From: Endocalyx cinctus
Taxonomy: Eukaryota > Ascomycota > Sordariomycetes > Amphisphaeriales > Apiosporaceae
Length of the DNA stretch: 64,000 bases
Assembly (NCBI GenBank): GCA_001600455.1
Contig: BCKC01000001.1
Span: forward strand, 1,514,441-1,578,440
Reading direction: 5' to 3'
Positions 33,684 to 46,008 of this stretch are shown here, one piece after another. The notes under the pieces are model-generated. The model was given only the letters and a program-made list of their open reading frames with translations, ran no database searches and was not told the DNA's origin. The stretch's first letter is position 1. Every line of letters starts with the position of its first letter. The translations under genes and the position numbers were made by a program.

Positions 33684-35892
33684 GTTGCTATAAAGGTCCC
33701 AGGACCATCAGCTTGGTTGAGCCGGACATTTTCTTAAGCACGTAAACGAAGGCAGACTGCATATGCCTGACCGGATGAATATAGTACACATGAAATGTCG
33801 AATCTTTTTCTCTCTCTTCTGTTTCTTAACCTCTGCCAATTAGAGCAAAGACAGAAGCGATGGATGGTTGCGGTTGCCCTAAATTTAGGCCGTACAGAGA
33901 GAGGTACGGAATCTGGTTGATGCTCCAGGTAAAAATATAAGTTTTAGTTTTAATCATTTAAGAGACTGTCTTATAACCCGTTTTCAAGAACTGTTACTAT
34001 TTGCATAACTTCTACATAAATATAGCTCAGCTACGGAGTACTTACTTATGGAGTAGTTAGCTGAGATCGACTAAGCAACTGAGCTGGGCTCTAGCAAAAG
34101 CGGCAATCGTTAAATAACAGGGGGATATATATTTTCCTGTTCCGCTCTACGCAAAGTACTTTATTATGTGGGTATTGTACCGTATAAGGAATTATAACGT
34201 ATATTTACATAATGCGTTTTCTGAGCACTACTTCGGTGATTTCCGGATCTTCCTTTATTTAGATATATGCCTACATCCAACGTACACTACAGTATCATTT
34301 CCCATTCTTTTCGGGATGAGACGGGGCTATAATATACAACTAGTATATTCTAATAGAGTATTATATTTTCATTTGTGCAGCTGACAAGGTCAGTTAACAC
34401 CTCAAACTCTAAGAAAATACAGATGACTCGACTTTCACTAATTTATTTATTATTATTATTTTCACAAAAGGAAAAGAAAAGGTTGTGTTTTACTATTACT
34501 GCGACTATCATTTGCATATGAGGTTATTGGACGCCTAGATAGCTGCTAGTGTGTTTCTATTCAAGCCTTATAAAGAACCTTGGTAGGTAATGATGTTAAC
34601 TTGAGGAGATAATCCATGGATGTTAGTTTAGTATCGGTTGGATATCTCTAGACAACGTCACTTATTACTTACTTGGTGCCTAACACAAGAAGATAGATAA
34701 CTGGATATATTATTTTGTTGACTGGATTTTCTCTCTTTTTATCTCCCCCCCTTTTATCGTTTTTCTTTATTCGTAGTTAGATATATGCCCCTTATCAACT
34801 CACAGATCTACTTAATCACCTACTACCTATATGGAATCTGGATATATGTACCAATCAACCAGTAGTGTATGCATTGTCCTTCCCTTATAAGAGTTTATTC
34901 ATTATTACTAAGACCACAAACGAAAAGGTCAGCTTGATTGATTATGACCACTTGTACCTAGGTAGTTAGTCTTATGTATTATTAACTGGACGGCAGTGCA
35001 GTATTGGATCCATCGAAAGATGTATGTCTATATGTATGTACGTAGTATGTATGTATGTAGATCCTGTTGATATTGAGAGCAGAATAAGGTAGCAGGCACT
35101 TCATTGCATTGTCTAACTAAGTAATAACTAGGCAAAACACAGTACTACGCGATAACCTTAGCAGATAATCTGGTTCCTTGTCTGGATCCATCCATCCATG
35201 GATAATACTTTCAGTCACGTGATATACTTTTACCAGAACCTCGGTTTATTGAATATTACCACTATCAATAATGGATGGAATACCTGGAATTTACGTGTAC
35301 TATATCTGTAATTGATGGATCTTTCTCCATATTTTTGTTACTTGGTCGGACGAGTCAGTTGTCCCACTCAAGGAATCCAAACCCTGCAAGAGTACCTTGG
35401 TACATACGTCAGGTACAAGTAATTGGTGATACCTGGGTACCGGAGTACTTTATGTGTAATACAAGTAATCAACCTCCTCTACAGCCACCATTCTGGCGCA
35501 TTTACTACTACGTTCCTGCAACTTTCCGTACTCCGATTTCCATTTCATACCTATTCCTCATTTACGTTTTCTATTCCCTTTTCTCAAACCTTATTCACTA
35601 GTTGTACGGTAAGGTTTGCATTCTTTGATTTTTTTTTTTTTGTTTTTCTTCATTATTTGTTCTTTTCGTCTTCTTTACTTTTCTTTTCGTTACGTATTTC
35701 CTTTCTTCCTGCCACCAAAGATAAAAAGCGGCCCGAGGTCTTGAAACCGACATTTCTCTCGCCTTTTTTCTTTTTCCACTGTTCTCTATTCCCATATTCG
35801 CAGGGAATACCACGATCATATTACTCCATCGCCTACCAATACATTCGGTTGATACTATAACGATACTTCGCAGCTGTTGACATTTTCTCATC
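33684..35892. other. intergenic
   Basis: About 2.2 kb of AT-rich DNA with GTATGTAT-type repeats (35027-35060) and T-rich pyrimidine tracts (35625-35700 and 35755-35785), the latter close to the start of the E2 gene. Phe- and Tyr-rich ORFs at 35275-35860 reflect these tracts, and I do not call them genes. Confidence 0.5.
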
Positions 35893-36750
35893 ATGGCCTC
35901 TTCCAAAACTGCCGGAGGTGCGAAACACCGTCTCATGATGGAGTTGCAAGATCTGAGTAAAGAGAAATGGGTCAACATCGATGTAAGTCTAAGATAAATA
36001 CACCGTCTCAACCTAGTTTGCCACTGTGATCTGACCGTTATACCTTTTAGCTCGCGAAGAATAATATCCTTCGTTGGCGACTTGGCTTGATTGTTCTCAA
36101 CCCCGACAGCGCCTTTAATGGTGGTTATTTCAAGGTAACCTTTCTTTCGTTTTTTTTTTTTTTGGGAGACATAACTCTCCGCACGCAAATCGAATTTGCT
36201 AATACATTCCTTTCTTTGATAGGCTGAAATGACTTTCACGGAAGAATACCCTTACCAGCCGCCGACATTTCGATTCCTGATTCCTATCTACCATCCTAAC
36301 ATCTATCCGGATGGAAAGATATGCATTTCTATTCTCCACACTCCGGGCGAGGACATCATGTCAGGTGAACAGGCTAGCGAGCGTTGGTCTCCGTTGCAAG
36401 GTGTTGAATCTGTATTGCGATCGGTCTTACTGCTCCTAGACGACCCCGAGATCAACTCACCTGCCAACGTCGATGCAAGTGTCATGTACCGCGATTCCCG
36501 ATCCCTGTACAACGAGAAGGCCAAGGATATCGTGAAAAGATCAAAGCTGGATATCCCCGCGGACTTCTCCATGCCCACGAGTTTGGAACCTCCCCCGCCG
36601 CCGAAAACCATGGACGATGATGCCGAATTTTGGGCCGAAAGTGACGAAGAACTCGACTTTGGAGGTAGTGATACCGGTGATGAAGAAGAGATGGGCGACT
36701 TCGACGAGGATGGAGATGAAGACGGAGCTAGTGAGGATGAAGATGCCTAA
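35893..36750 (+). CDS. CDC34: Cdc34-type ubiquitin-conjugating enzyme (E2)
   Basis: Three exons: 35893-35982, 36051-36134 and 36223-36750; 233 residues. The first two small exons supply the N-terminal helix (KHRLMMELQDLSKEKWVNID) and NGGYFK. Exon 3 gives YPYQPPTFRFLIPIYHPNIY and GKICISIL with catalytic Cys92. The insertion HTPGEDIMSGEQASERWSP is the acidic-loop expansion that separates Cdc34/UBE2R/UBE2G enzymes from other E2s. NSPANVDASVMYR and RSKLDIPADFSMPTS follow, and the last 45 residues are almost entirely Asp/Glu/Gly, the acidic tail that Cdc34 uses to dock on the cullin-RING ligase SCF. It builds Lys48 chains on cell-cycle regulators. In S. cerevisiae the catalytic Cys is at 95. UBE2G1/Ubc7 is the alternative, but the acidic tail favours Cdc34. 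Confidence 0.92.
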
Positions 36751-37906
36751 AACAAACTGCGTATCCTCCCTTCATCTTTTTTCACTATTTCGTCATATCA
36801 TCTTGAATCATATCCATCACAAGCATCGCCCATCTAAACTTACCCAAAAGATGGATGCTGCTTTGGAACTACCACGGATCCCAAAGAGAGAAATTTCCTT
36901 TAGTTTAGTTATACATAAATCATGGAAGAGATGAAGAGAGTTGATCACCGCCACTTCATACTCGGGAAGAGCGGGTGGGGTTCAACATTCTTGTTTCTCA
37001 AGCCGCCCTCCCAATTGCATAGCGTCGGACTGGCGTTAATACAGGATCTTTTCATAGTCAGGTAAAGGGAAGGTATCTATCATGAGGATTGGATTGCTTT
37101 ACTTTGCTTTTAGTTTTGGCCTTTACAGGTCCACAGGGGGTTGAATCACAGAATAGACTCATTAGTTTTTGCAATGAGAAACGTTTAGAAACCAAGAAAC
37201 GAACCCAAATATTTCTATGTGATTCTTCGTAGTTGAAACCAAAATTATCTTCCTAGATTTGAAATGATGTTATCTTGTTATGCTATGCCGCTATGATTTG
37301 CACGACTTAGTACATGCTATAGTAAGTTCTCAACAGAAGTATACATAGATGCTTAATACTGTTTATAGTGCCTTCATGGGCTACTTTGTTACCCCAAGAT
37401 TTAGGCGGTTTGGCGGGGTTATGATACGATTATGTAGTGCACTATATGTACCTGTGTAGGTATCCGTCTATTATAAACCCCTCCAAGTTCCAATTATTAG
37501 TGACATTATTACCAAATCACCCTTTATCCTTGTAGCGCTACGTAGGCTACATAGGTAGGTACTTATTTAAGTACCTTAGCCTTGTTCACAGCCGCCATTA
37601 AAGCTTCAGGTGGATCAGCATCGTCATTGCATCTTACATGAAAATCTGTTGATTTCCATCGTTTGTGTTTTATTCTATGTTTTCTGTCTTTTGAATGCAT
37701 AGAGAGAGAGGTATGATATTCGCCTCCTAGATTTGGCCATGATAGCGCCATCAAACCTTCTAATATTTGTTAGAATTACTTATATAGTTAGATACTTACA
37801 TCACCTACTACTACACACATATGTTCAAGCTTTCTAACCCCCCCTGGGCCCTTTACTCTTTACTACTCAGGTTTACTGCACCATCAGCAGTTACTGGAAC
37901 AAGATC
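36751..37906. other. intergenic
   Basis: 3' flank of the E2 gene followed by AT-rich spacer. It shows TAGGTA/TACCTA palindromic motifs near 37549-37570. No gene recognised; the minus-strand ORF at 37563-37754 has no support. Confidence 0.45.
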
Positions 37907-40900
37907 ATGGCAACAGTAGAACCTTCAGAAGATTCCATATCCTTTCTTTGCGGTGCTACTGGGTTATCTCGTTCAGAAGCTATCACTCGACTTAAGGTAC
38001 GATCTACTATTTCCTTTCGGCTTCTATTCAAATGGTCTCGAAAGAGCATAATGGGCTAAATATGTTAACTCACTGCGATATAGGCCAATAACAATAATGT
38101 GAACCGAGCCATTGACGAATATATTGACGACCCCTACAGCCAGAAGGTATGCGACAAACGATTAATTTACCGTTTTTTTTTTTTTTTTTTTTTGCGTTCT
38201 ATGACAAAGCGCTAAGTTGTCCTGTTATAGTACAAGTGGGATGAATCCCAATTCAATACTGATCGCGACGGTGAACTCAGCAATACTGGCATATGTAGGT
38301 TTGCTCCCATCTATATCCATCCATCTACCCATCTATGCATCTTTATAAGTTGAAAAGGGGAATGTTATTAACAATGTCTTCCCAATAGCCTTTAACATTC
38401 AAGGCCCCGACGAATTCGAGCCCACTAGCTTTCAGAATAGCGCCGCTCCGACACGACCTCCTTCTCGAACTAGCAATATTTCTCCGCTGGGTAGGCTTAT
38501 AGATCTCACCGCAGAAGAGGCAATAGGTAATACCGTTGTCCCTGTTCAAATCGAGGCTAATATTCCTACCTCTAGGAGCGCCCCGTAGCACTGCCCAGGA
38601 AGATGCCGATCTTCAACGAGCTCTAGCAGAGTCTGCTGCCGAATCCGGTCTTACACCACAAGAAGCTGGAATTATTGATAACAATACTAATGGGCATGTT
38701 TTTGGTCCTGCAAATCGAACCGAATATCAAACCGAAGACTGGGCTTTAGTTCCAACCTCATCATCTGCGCAGGGAACGCGGCTTGGACCTGTTCCCTCTA
38801 AACGGAAAAGAGGCTCGGATGCCCCAGCCTTCCTTCACCACACCAACGATGGGCGCGTTGGGGGTATCTTCTCTATCTACCACAAGATACCTCTAGTCAG
38901 AAATATTCTTCTTCGAAGTGGAAGTTTGGCACGCAATTATGGACAGAATACCGAGTGGTGGAAGGGGCAGCCAATCCTCAAGCAGGAGCAGCTTAGAGTA
39001 CTAGCTCGCGGAGAGGAATGGTCCCCCGAAAACGAAGATGTCCACCAAGACTTCAGCGAAGAGCTTCACAGACTAGTAGCTTTTCTCGATAAGACTGAGC
39101 GTAGCTATGGTTCGGTGGACAGCTTACTTCAGACTAAGGCTATAGACTTGTCGGTAGACTCTTGGACGAGAGATTTCGAAGACACCATATTTACCGTCCT
39201 CAAGGAGTCATGTGAGAAGAACACCGAGTGCGACATCAATCCTATAACAACGGTAGGCAAGCTTTTTCCCATCATGCCTCCACCAGACAATATCTCCGGG
39301 GATGGTGCCGGCGTGGCCGAGCGTGAGACCAGGGAAACGTCCTTCCTCTTCCTTGACATTGCGTTGGAAGCGGAGCATTACGCTTGGATCGATACACTTT
39401 ATAATGCCTTGGATCATTTATTGTGGGCGAATGCTTTGGTACCAGATCCAAAGTTTCCGATTGATTGCCACTATGCGCTACTGTCACAACCGGCCGAGGT
39501 GATAACGATGCGATTAGGTGGCAACGGTCTGGTTAAGCCGTGTGACATACCGGCTGTGTTTTATACCGACCGCTATTCTGAAGAACGAAGCAATCTTTCC
39601 GTACGATTTCAGACTCAAATTCACAACGCCAAGTACCACGTGAAGAAAGCTGCCTACGAAGAGCAAAACTTACTCTTATGCAAAGTTGACCACACAGCAG
39701 AATTCCAAGCATTTTCTCGACCGCACGATATCCGTGGATGCCTTCAAGCAAGTATTAAAAAGTCCGAATGGTGTATCGATCGTATTGTGAGACGGGCAAA
39801 GGGACGCTACTGGAAGCCGTGGTTTACGGAAAGGCGCCACTTCACCGACGTGGAACGATATCAGCTTCACACCTGGACTGGCCCTTACGAGCTGACCGAG
39901 TCGGAAAAGGCTGACATTGGAACATTTGAAAAGCTCATTGAGGATTTCCGTCTCGTCTTGGACAACACCATCCAAAAATTGGAGAGTAAGTTGAGATCAA
40001 TTGCTATGACTAGAGTTCATAAGGGTCACACTATCTAACGGTATAACCAGCGTTCAAGCAAGAAAAAGAGCTCTACAAGTCAAGATTCGAGGAAGTTTCG
40101 AAACGCCTGACCTGCCAAGAGCACGAAGCGGACGATGATAAATTTGTTCATCGCGGGACCAGTGCGTACCGACCGGAGTATTGGAATCCGAACCAGAAGT
40201 ATCTACTTCGTGGTGTTGCCCTGACCAACGAACTAGCGTATGTCTGTGTCCGACGAAGCAGGTATCTAATAGATTTGGAGGATGAATCGACGCCTCAAGA
40301 CCAGTGGTGGAAGATTGGATGCGTTATCGGAGATACATCTCCTGTGAAAACCGAGGTATGTATCTCAACACGCCTCACGTTTCAAATATGACTTCCACTA
40401 ATGGTATATATAGAAAGTCGATCTCGACGAGGTCCTTCATTCAGCCGGTACAGGATCTAAGAACCCTATCCTAATATACGCTACGGAAAAAGCACTAGAA
40501 GTAGAACCTCTTCCGCTGTCGGATGCGTTACGAGTAGGTTCATCATTTTAAACGTGTTTCTCACGTGGATTTATTTACTAATGTTCTGTAGCTTTTCGTG
40601 AAGGCGGACAATCGTTCATTCCAGCAGGAGCTAGCGCAAGAGGAGGTACAAGAGGACCATGCACAATCAAGATCAGTTGATCAGCCTACGGCGGTGACAG
40701 CTGAAAGCCTTTCTCAGATTCCATCAGTTCCGGGAGCACCGCTCACTCCCGGCGGATTCTACGTTCCTAAAGCTGCACGAGATGACGGGGATAATTCTTC
40801 AGTTGCCACCGGTGGAACTTTCCAAGAGCAATTAGACGAGGTAGACTTGAACTTCTTTGAGGACGATACGGCGCCAAGCGCGAGCCACATAGAATACGTT

Positions 40901-41173
40901 CACGGCAGCGCCATATCTTATCAGGTAGACGACACGGAAGAAAATCGGTTAAATGAGCAAACGCGTACGGTGGATTCTCCGGTCCTGGGGCAGACGGGAT
41001 TCGACGGGGCGGGTTCTAACGATAATACAGCGGAACTCGAGAAACTCGAACAAGGCCAAGAGGCGAAAGGACCGGAAATGCAGCAACGCAGCGGCGGGTC
41101 ATTATTTTTAAACCGACCAGATAACAAAACATCACAGGAAGAAGAAAGGGACATGATGAATCTAGATGCTTAA
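37907..41173 (+). CDS. UBA/UIM protein with degenerate (inactive) USP domain
   Basis: Eight exons: 37907-37996, 38084-38146, 38231-38294, 38389-38526, 38576-39985, 40051-40355, 40414-40533 and 40592-41173; 923 residues, every junction in phase. Residues 1-50 resemble a UBA-like helical domain (GLSRSEAITRLKANNNNVNR then AIDEYIDD). A ubiquitin-interacting motif follows near 125-143 (QEDADLQRALAESAAESG). The large remainder has USP-like outline: a segment FLHHTNDGRVGGIFSIYHKI where active USPs have the GNTCYLNS Cys box, and a C-terminal YLLRGVALTNELAYVCVRRS with QWWKIGCV and ILIYATEKAL where the GHYxAY His box would be. Neither Cys nor His is present. This layout matches fungal proteins related to USP25/28 that are predicted not to cut ubiquitin. 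A Glu/Gln-rich tail ends the protein. It sits right after the Cdc34 gene. Confidence 0.8.
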
Positions 41174-42806
41174 GACAGCGGACGGATAAGGCCTGTCTGA
41201 GAATCAGGAAAGAAAAGGCAGGAGATGTGATTACGAGGCGTTGGCATGCTAAACGAGTTTATTTCGGTTTAGTTTTTGATTTTTTCCTCGCGCAGGCTTG
41301 CATAGTTTGATGATGGTGCATGGCTGGCTGGGTTGGTCAGGTAATCTTAGGCTGCATAGCATGGTACTCTCTGGGCACTTTGTACAGATAGGTAGGAGCT
41401 GTGATACCCCCTTAAAATAGAAGAGATTTAATGACGAGTCTTGAAACGGTAAGCCTGTTACGAAGATGAGGCTTGAAAGGCTAAGCCTGAGTTAAAGATG
41501 AGGCTAAGTTAATGAAGGTAGTGTATGTATGTAAGGCATACAGTCATGATCCACAGGTACGTACATATATCATTGGTAGGTACGGGAATCCAAATCCATC
41601 CATAACCATCTTCGGACAGTACTTACTAGGTCTCCACTAAAGCTTGCTAGAATGTTCTATAGGTAGAAATGACACAGACAGTTGAAAACAGCAAACGACT
41701 AAGACAAAAGTAACTGATTGCAGTATTGACTTTTAAATTCCTGAATATTTGGGATATTTTCTTTTATGAAACAACTAGTAATAGGATAGGATAAAAATCT
41801 TGGAATTCTAAGAAGACTTCAATAAATAAATAAATAAAAATAAAAAACAAGAAAGAAAGAGATATATAAATAAATGAATGAATGAATGATCGTATCATTA
41901 GAACATTTTGACCTGCTGATTATTCTGTACTGTCTACTAACATACCCGTGGACATATCCATATATATATGTGGACATTAGCAGATTGGGCACCTATAACA
42001 AGGGAAATAGGTTAATTAACATAACTATAAAGTCTTTTCTTACCCCACACCCCACCACCGTTGTTACCGAGCGTCATTGCTTTCTCAATCACTTTTTTTT
42101 CTCCTTCCATTCATATTTCGCTTCTCTTCACTTCACTTTAATTCAGAGCTTGTGGCAGATATTTTCTTGTCCCTGAATTTAACTTGATGGCCAAAGTTGT
42201 TTCAAAAAGTGACCAATACCAGATTTTTGAAATCTAATAACCTGTTGTAAAAGAAAAAAAAGGCTGAGAATAAAATACAACATCCTGAGGGAAAACCCGC
42301 TATTCCTCTATCTCTCTATCTGCCCACTTTTTTTACTACCTCGAGACCTTAATATCCTTAATATCTTGATCTCGCATGAGGTCGTCACGTCACTACTAGG
42401 CCATTGTAGAACCTTCTATCCGGATCAGCTACGAACTATTCTTTACTATACTGAGCTTGCCTTCCTCACAGAAATACAGTAGGATCTACGGTTAAGAGAA
42501 AATTCTACAAGTTTTTATTTCTTTTTTATTCCTTTCTAAACTTCTTTCACATCAAAAAGACATTCGTTGCTCATCTCTAGCAATAACAACCACACCCACC
42601 TGAAGGTACTTTACTTGATTAATTCTTGATTCGCCAATTCAATCCAATTCAATTCTGTTCAACCCAATCCCATATCTACCTAAATTTTTATTTTATTCTA
42701 TTTTATTTGTTTATTTATTTATTTATTTACTTCCTTATTTTACTACCAACTGACTGAAAACTTGTTTTTTTAAGACTTTCCTTTTCCCATATCTCAAGAC
42801 ACCAAT
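41174..42806. other. intergenic
   Basis: Spacer with AAATAAAT-type repeats (41820-41890) and TTTAT repeats (42680-42735), the latter in the likely 5' leader of the J-protein gene. The ORF at 41886-42176 is low complexity and not supported. Confidence 0.5.
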
Positions 42807-44135
42807 ATGGTGAAAGAAACAAAACTCTACGATCAGTTGGCTGTCAAGCCCGATGCCACTCAAGATGAAATCAAAAAAGGATATCGGTAAGTTACTACTA
42901 ACAGATTCCTCTCCTAACCCAACCTTTCTCAAATTTACTTAGTATATATATATATATACATATATCCTCTTCGCAGATCAATTAACTGACCTGAATTATG
43001 ATGATAGGAAAGCAGCTTTGAAGTACCATCCCGACAAAAATAAAGACAACCCCGATGCTGCTGAAAAGTTCAAAGAATGCTCTCAAGCGTATGAGATCTT
43101 ATCCGACCCCGAAAAACGAAAGATATACGATCAGTACGGCCTCGAATTTTTACTACGAGGTGGTACCGCTCCGCCACCCGGAGAGAACCCTTTCGCCGGA
43201 GGTGGTGGTATGCCAGGAGGCTTCTCTGGTTTCAATTTCAGTGATGGCATGCCTGGCGGCGGCGGTGGAGCCCGGACATTCCACTTCTCAACCGGTGGCA
43301 GCGGTCCCGGTATGAACGGCTTCAACTTCAGTCCCGCCGAAAACATTTTCGCCGAATTCCTCCGTACCCAGTCTGGCGGTGGAATGGGAGATGATGAGGA
43401 CTTCCACAGTACTTTTGCCGGTATGCCTAGAGGTTCAGGCGGCCGGTCAAGCCGCATGCGCAGTAGCTACCCCGCCGGTAATCCCTTTGGTAGTAGCGCA
43501 CGAGAAGCCACCCCCGAAGTGACAACGGTCGAGCGACCTCTACCCCTAACGCTCGAGGAGCTCTTCAACGGTATCACCAAAAAGATGAAGGTTAAGCGGA
43601 AAACCTTTGACGAGACAGGAAAGCGCATGACTACCGATCACGTGCTCGAGATTCCAATTAAGCCTGGTTTGAAGAAAGGTAGCAAGATCAAGTTCAAGGG
43701 TGTCGGTGACCAAGAAGAAGGCGGGAAGCAAGACCTGCATTTCGTTGTTCAAGAAGTAAGTAGCCAATTTCCGTTCCAACCTTTTACACCCCGCGCGCGG
43801 TATGAGAGGCGATGATGAATGCTAACGGCGTCAATTTGCAGAAACCGCATCCGCTATACACTCGAGAAGGTGACGACTTGATTCATACCATTGATCTCGA
43901 CCTAAAGGAGGCCCTGACCGGCTGGAAACGGACCGTGACTACGATAGACGGCAAGCAAATCAGCGTAGACAAAGCCGGTCCCACATCACCGGGCATGTCC
44001 GACTCGTTTCCTGGACTAGGCATGCCAATCTCCAAGAAACCCGGCGAACGTGGCAATTTTATCATCAAGTTCAACGTGAAATTCCCCACCACCTTGACAG
44101 CCAGGCAGAAGCAGCAGTTGAAGGAAATATTGTAA
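42807..44135 (+). CDS. SIS1: Sis1-type (class B) Hsp40/DnaJ co-chaperone
   Basis: Three exons: 42807-42886, 43008-43755 and 43842-44135; 373 residues. The J-domain starts at Met1 ([20 protein letters not shown]) with HPD at 34-36 in YHPDKNKDN and [12 protein letters not shown], the Hsp70-stimulating core. It is followed by a long Gly/Phe/Met-rich region ([20 protein letters not shown]) and no zinc-finger CxxCxGxG repeats, which makes it class B. The two C-terminal beta-sandwich domains carry [40 protein letters not shown] and [17 protein letters not shown]. The dimerisation segment ends [20 protein letters not shown]. It partners with cytosolic Hsp70 in protein folding, prion propagation and translation. 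Both introns are canonical with GTAAGT donors. Confidence 0.94.
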
Positions 44136-44685
44136 ACGGACAGCACCAGCTGCGAGCTGCGGGGGAGAAAAAGAATACTTGATAAAAGAGGTCGGAAATT
44201 TATTCTCCGAGGTAAAAAAAAGCTTGGGGGGCTTTTTAACGATTTTCACGATAGCACGACAGACGCTAGACGAATTGCTAGTCTCGTCTAGTTTATTCTT
44301 ACTGGTTATTTCGGCGTTTACGAATCAAGGGTGGATTTAGTTAATCGGGACCGTTCACATCATTCTCGGGGGTTTTGCTTTCCTTAAAATGTTTTCTCTC
44401 TTTCTTTTCTTCTTTTTAGTCCTAGTTCTTGTCGTATCCCGGCTTGTGTACATAGTATTCTCTAATTCATTCATCTTATATTGCTAGTCTTATAGTTTGA
44501 GTATTAAGCTCGCAATAGAGGAAGGGAGATAGGCAAATTCAGCTTTAACTTGCGAAAGGAATAAACTGCGAGGATTAAAAAAAAAATCTTTAAGTAATTA
44601 ATCTTGAGGAAAAGAGAACAAAATATTCGTGTTACTGTCGAAGATTCCGTTTTTGATCATACAGTCAGTCACTTAATCAAAATGA

Positions 44686-44688
<3 letters not shown>

Positions 44689-44731
<43 letters not shown>
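44689..44731. repeat. (CA)n dinucleotide microsatellite
   Basis: Roughly 21 uninterrupted CA units, about 550 bases downstream of the Sis1-like stop codon. Confidence 0.95.
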
Positions 44732-44733
<2 letters not shown>

Positions 44734-45065
44734 CCCCGACGCACATATACTGAAAAGATGGAATCGTATATAAATCTCCCAATTCGGCCGTGGGCATAAG
44801 TGGTAATGGAATCAGCTACCAAATTCTTTCCGCTACAACTTGCCTCGCGTAGCTACGGCTTCCGAGGTAAAATTACATCATTATCTTCGGTAACCTCGCA
44901 GCTTTAGCTTCCTTATTAAAAAAAAAAATTACTCTTAGCGCTTGGGATTTTATATATGAACCGGTTCATTACCAGTGACCTATGATGGGTTTCGGACCGG
45001 CGGCATTATTGGGTGATCTAGGGATGTTGTGGTCGATAGGTGGAGTGATGATTCGTAAGGGAACG

Positions 45066-45278
45066 GAGGTACGGTGGAGTGTAGGACAGCGCGAAGTTAC
45101 GCAGGCGGAGCTTAGCAGTGTAGTTTTAGAGTCGAATAATTATTGCATCGATTCTCGACCTTCTATTCTATCTATTCGGGGCGGAAGCCCTCCATTATAT
45201 AGACGTATCCCGCTGGGACGGCCCGGAGGGTAGCCGTAGACACGCACCGTGGACTCTATGATAACTAGGGTCCCGGCA
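45066..45278 (-). repeat. LTR-like dispersed repeat, copy A (minus)
   Basis: Read on the minus strand it begins TGCCGGGACCCT and passes through TATCATAGAGTCCACGGTGC. It then has a TATA-like CGTCTATATAATGGAGGG with GCTTCCGCCC, then AGAAGGTCGAGAATCGATG, and ends ACTGCTAAGCTCCGCC and CTACACTCC. These blocks match copies B (45426) and C (54216) in the same order. The TATA-like motif followed by a downstream R-like block suggests a solo LTR or a non-autonomous element. Edges are approximate; no target-site duplication was found. Confidence 0.65.
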
Positions 45279-45425
45279 TGATTTGGGTCTCGGCGGAAGA
45301 AGAAGATAAGGAATGAATACTGGGACATACCGGAGAGATGATGTAAGGATATCAAGTTGGGGGAATAGGTACTATGTCTTGGTTCTACCAGTCAGCGTGT
45401 ATACTAGAATGATGTCGTGATGACG

Positions 45426-45645
45426 TGTCAGGGTCCCTCACTATCATAGAATCTACGGTGCATGCTTCAGGCTAGCCTTTGGGTAGTCCCGGTAGAATAC
45501 ATATATATGAGAGAGGGCTCTCGCCATGAAGATAGAAGAGAAGGTCAAGAATCAATGAAATAGTTATTCCACCCTTAAACTACGCCTCTGTCACACTGCT
45601 AAGCTCCGTCTATGTAACTGTGCTGTCCTACACTCCCGCGTGCCC
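45426..45645 (+). repeat. LTR-like dispersed repeat, copy B (plus)
   Basis: Starts TGTCAGGGTCCCTCACTATC, shares TATCATAGAATCTACGGTGC with copy A, then a TATATATGAGAGAGGGCTCTCG block, AGAAGGTCAAGAATCAATGA, and ACTGCTAAGCTCCGTC with CTACACTCC. It lies head to head with copy A, separated by about 147 bases. Differences from the other copies are largely C/T and G/A, as expected of repeat-induced point mutation; not quantified. Confidence 0.65.
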
Positions 45646-45981
45646 CCATTCTCTTATACGGCGGTATGACGACTAGGTCATCAGAATAATTACCTAGGTT
45701 ATTCGACGAGTTGATATCTAGCTAGTTGGATAAGTTTGCTTCTTCTAGAAAGAATAAGAATTATTAAAAAGTAGCTTAACCAGAAAATCTGTTCATTTTT
45801 CGTGACGATCACAATTGGCGCCTACTACTTGGAGTAGAACTAACCAGTCGTCTCCTCATTACGAAGTTCGAAATAATAAATTCGGAATTGATTTTAAGCG
45901 AAAATAGAAAGAAGTAGATCCAGACATAAATGTACTTTGTGTTGAGCTAATAGTCTTTATTGGCCTTATGGGACTCCGTCC

Positions 45982-46008
45982 AAAAAAAAAAAAAAAAAAA
46001 AAAAAAAA
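45982..46008. repeat. 27-base poly-A run
   Basis: An unbroken run of about 27 adenines in intergenic DNA, among the longest homopolymers in the window. It might mark the tail of an old retroposed insertion, but no body of such an element is recognisable upstream. Confidence 0.85.
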
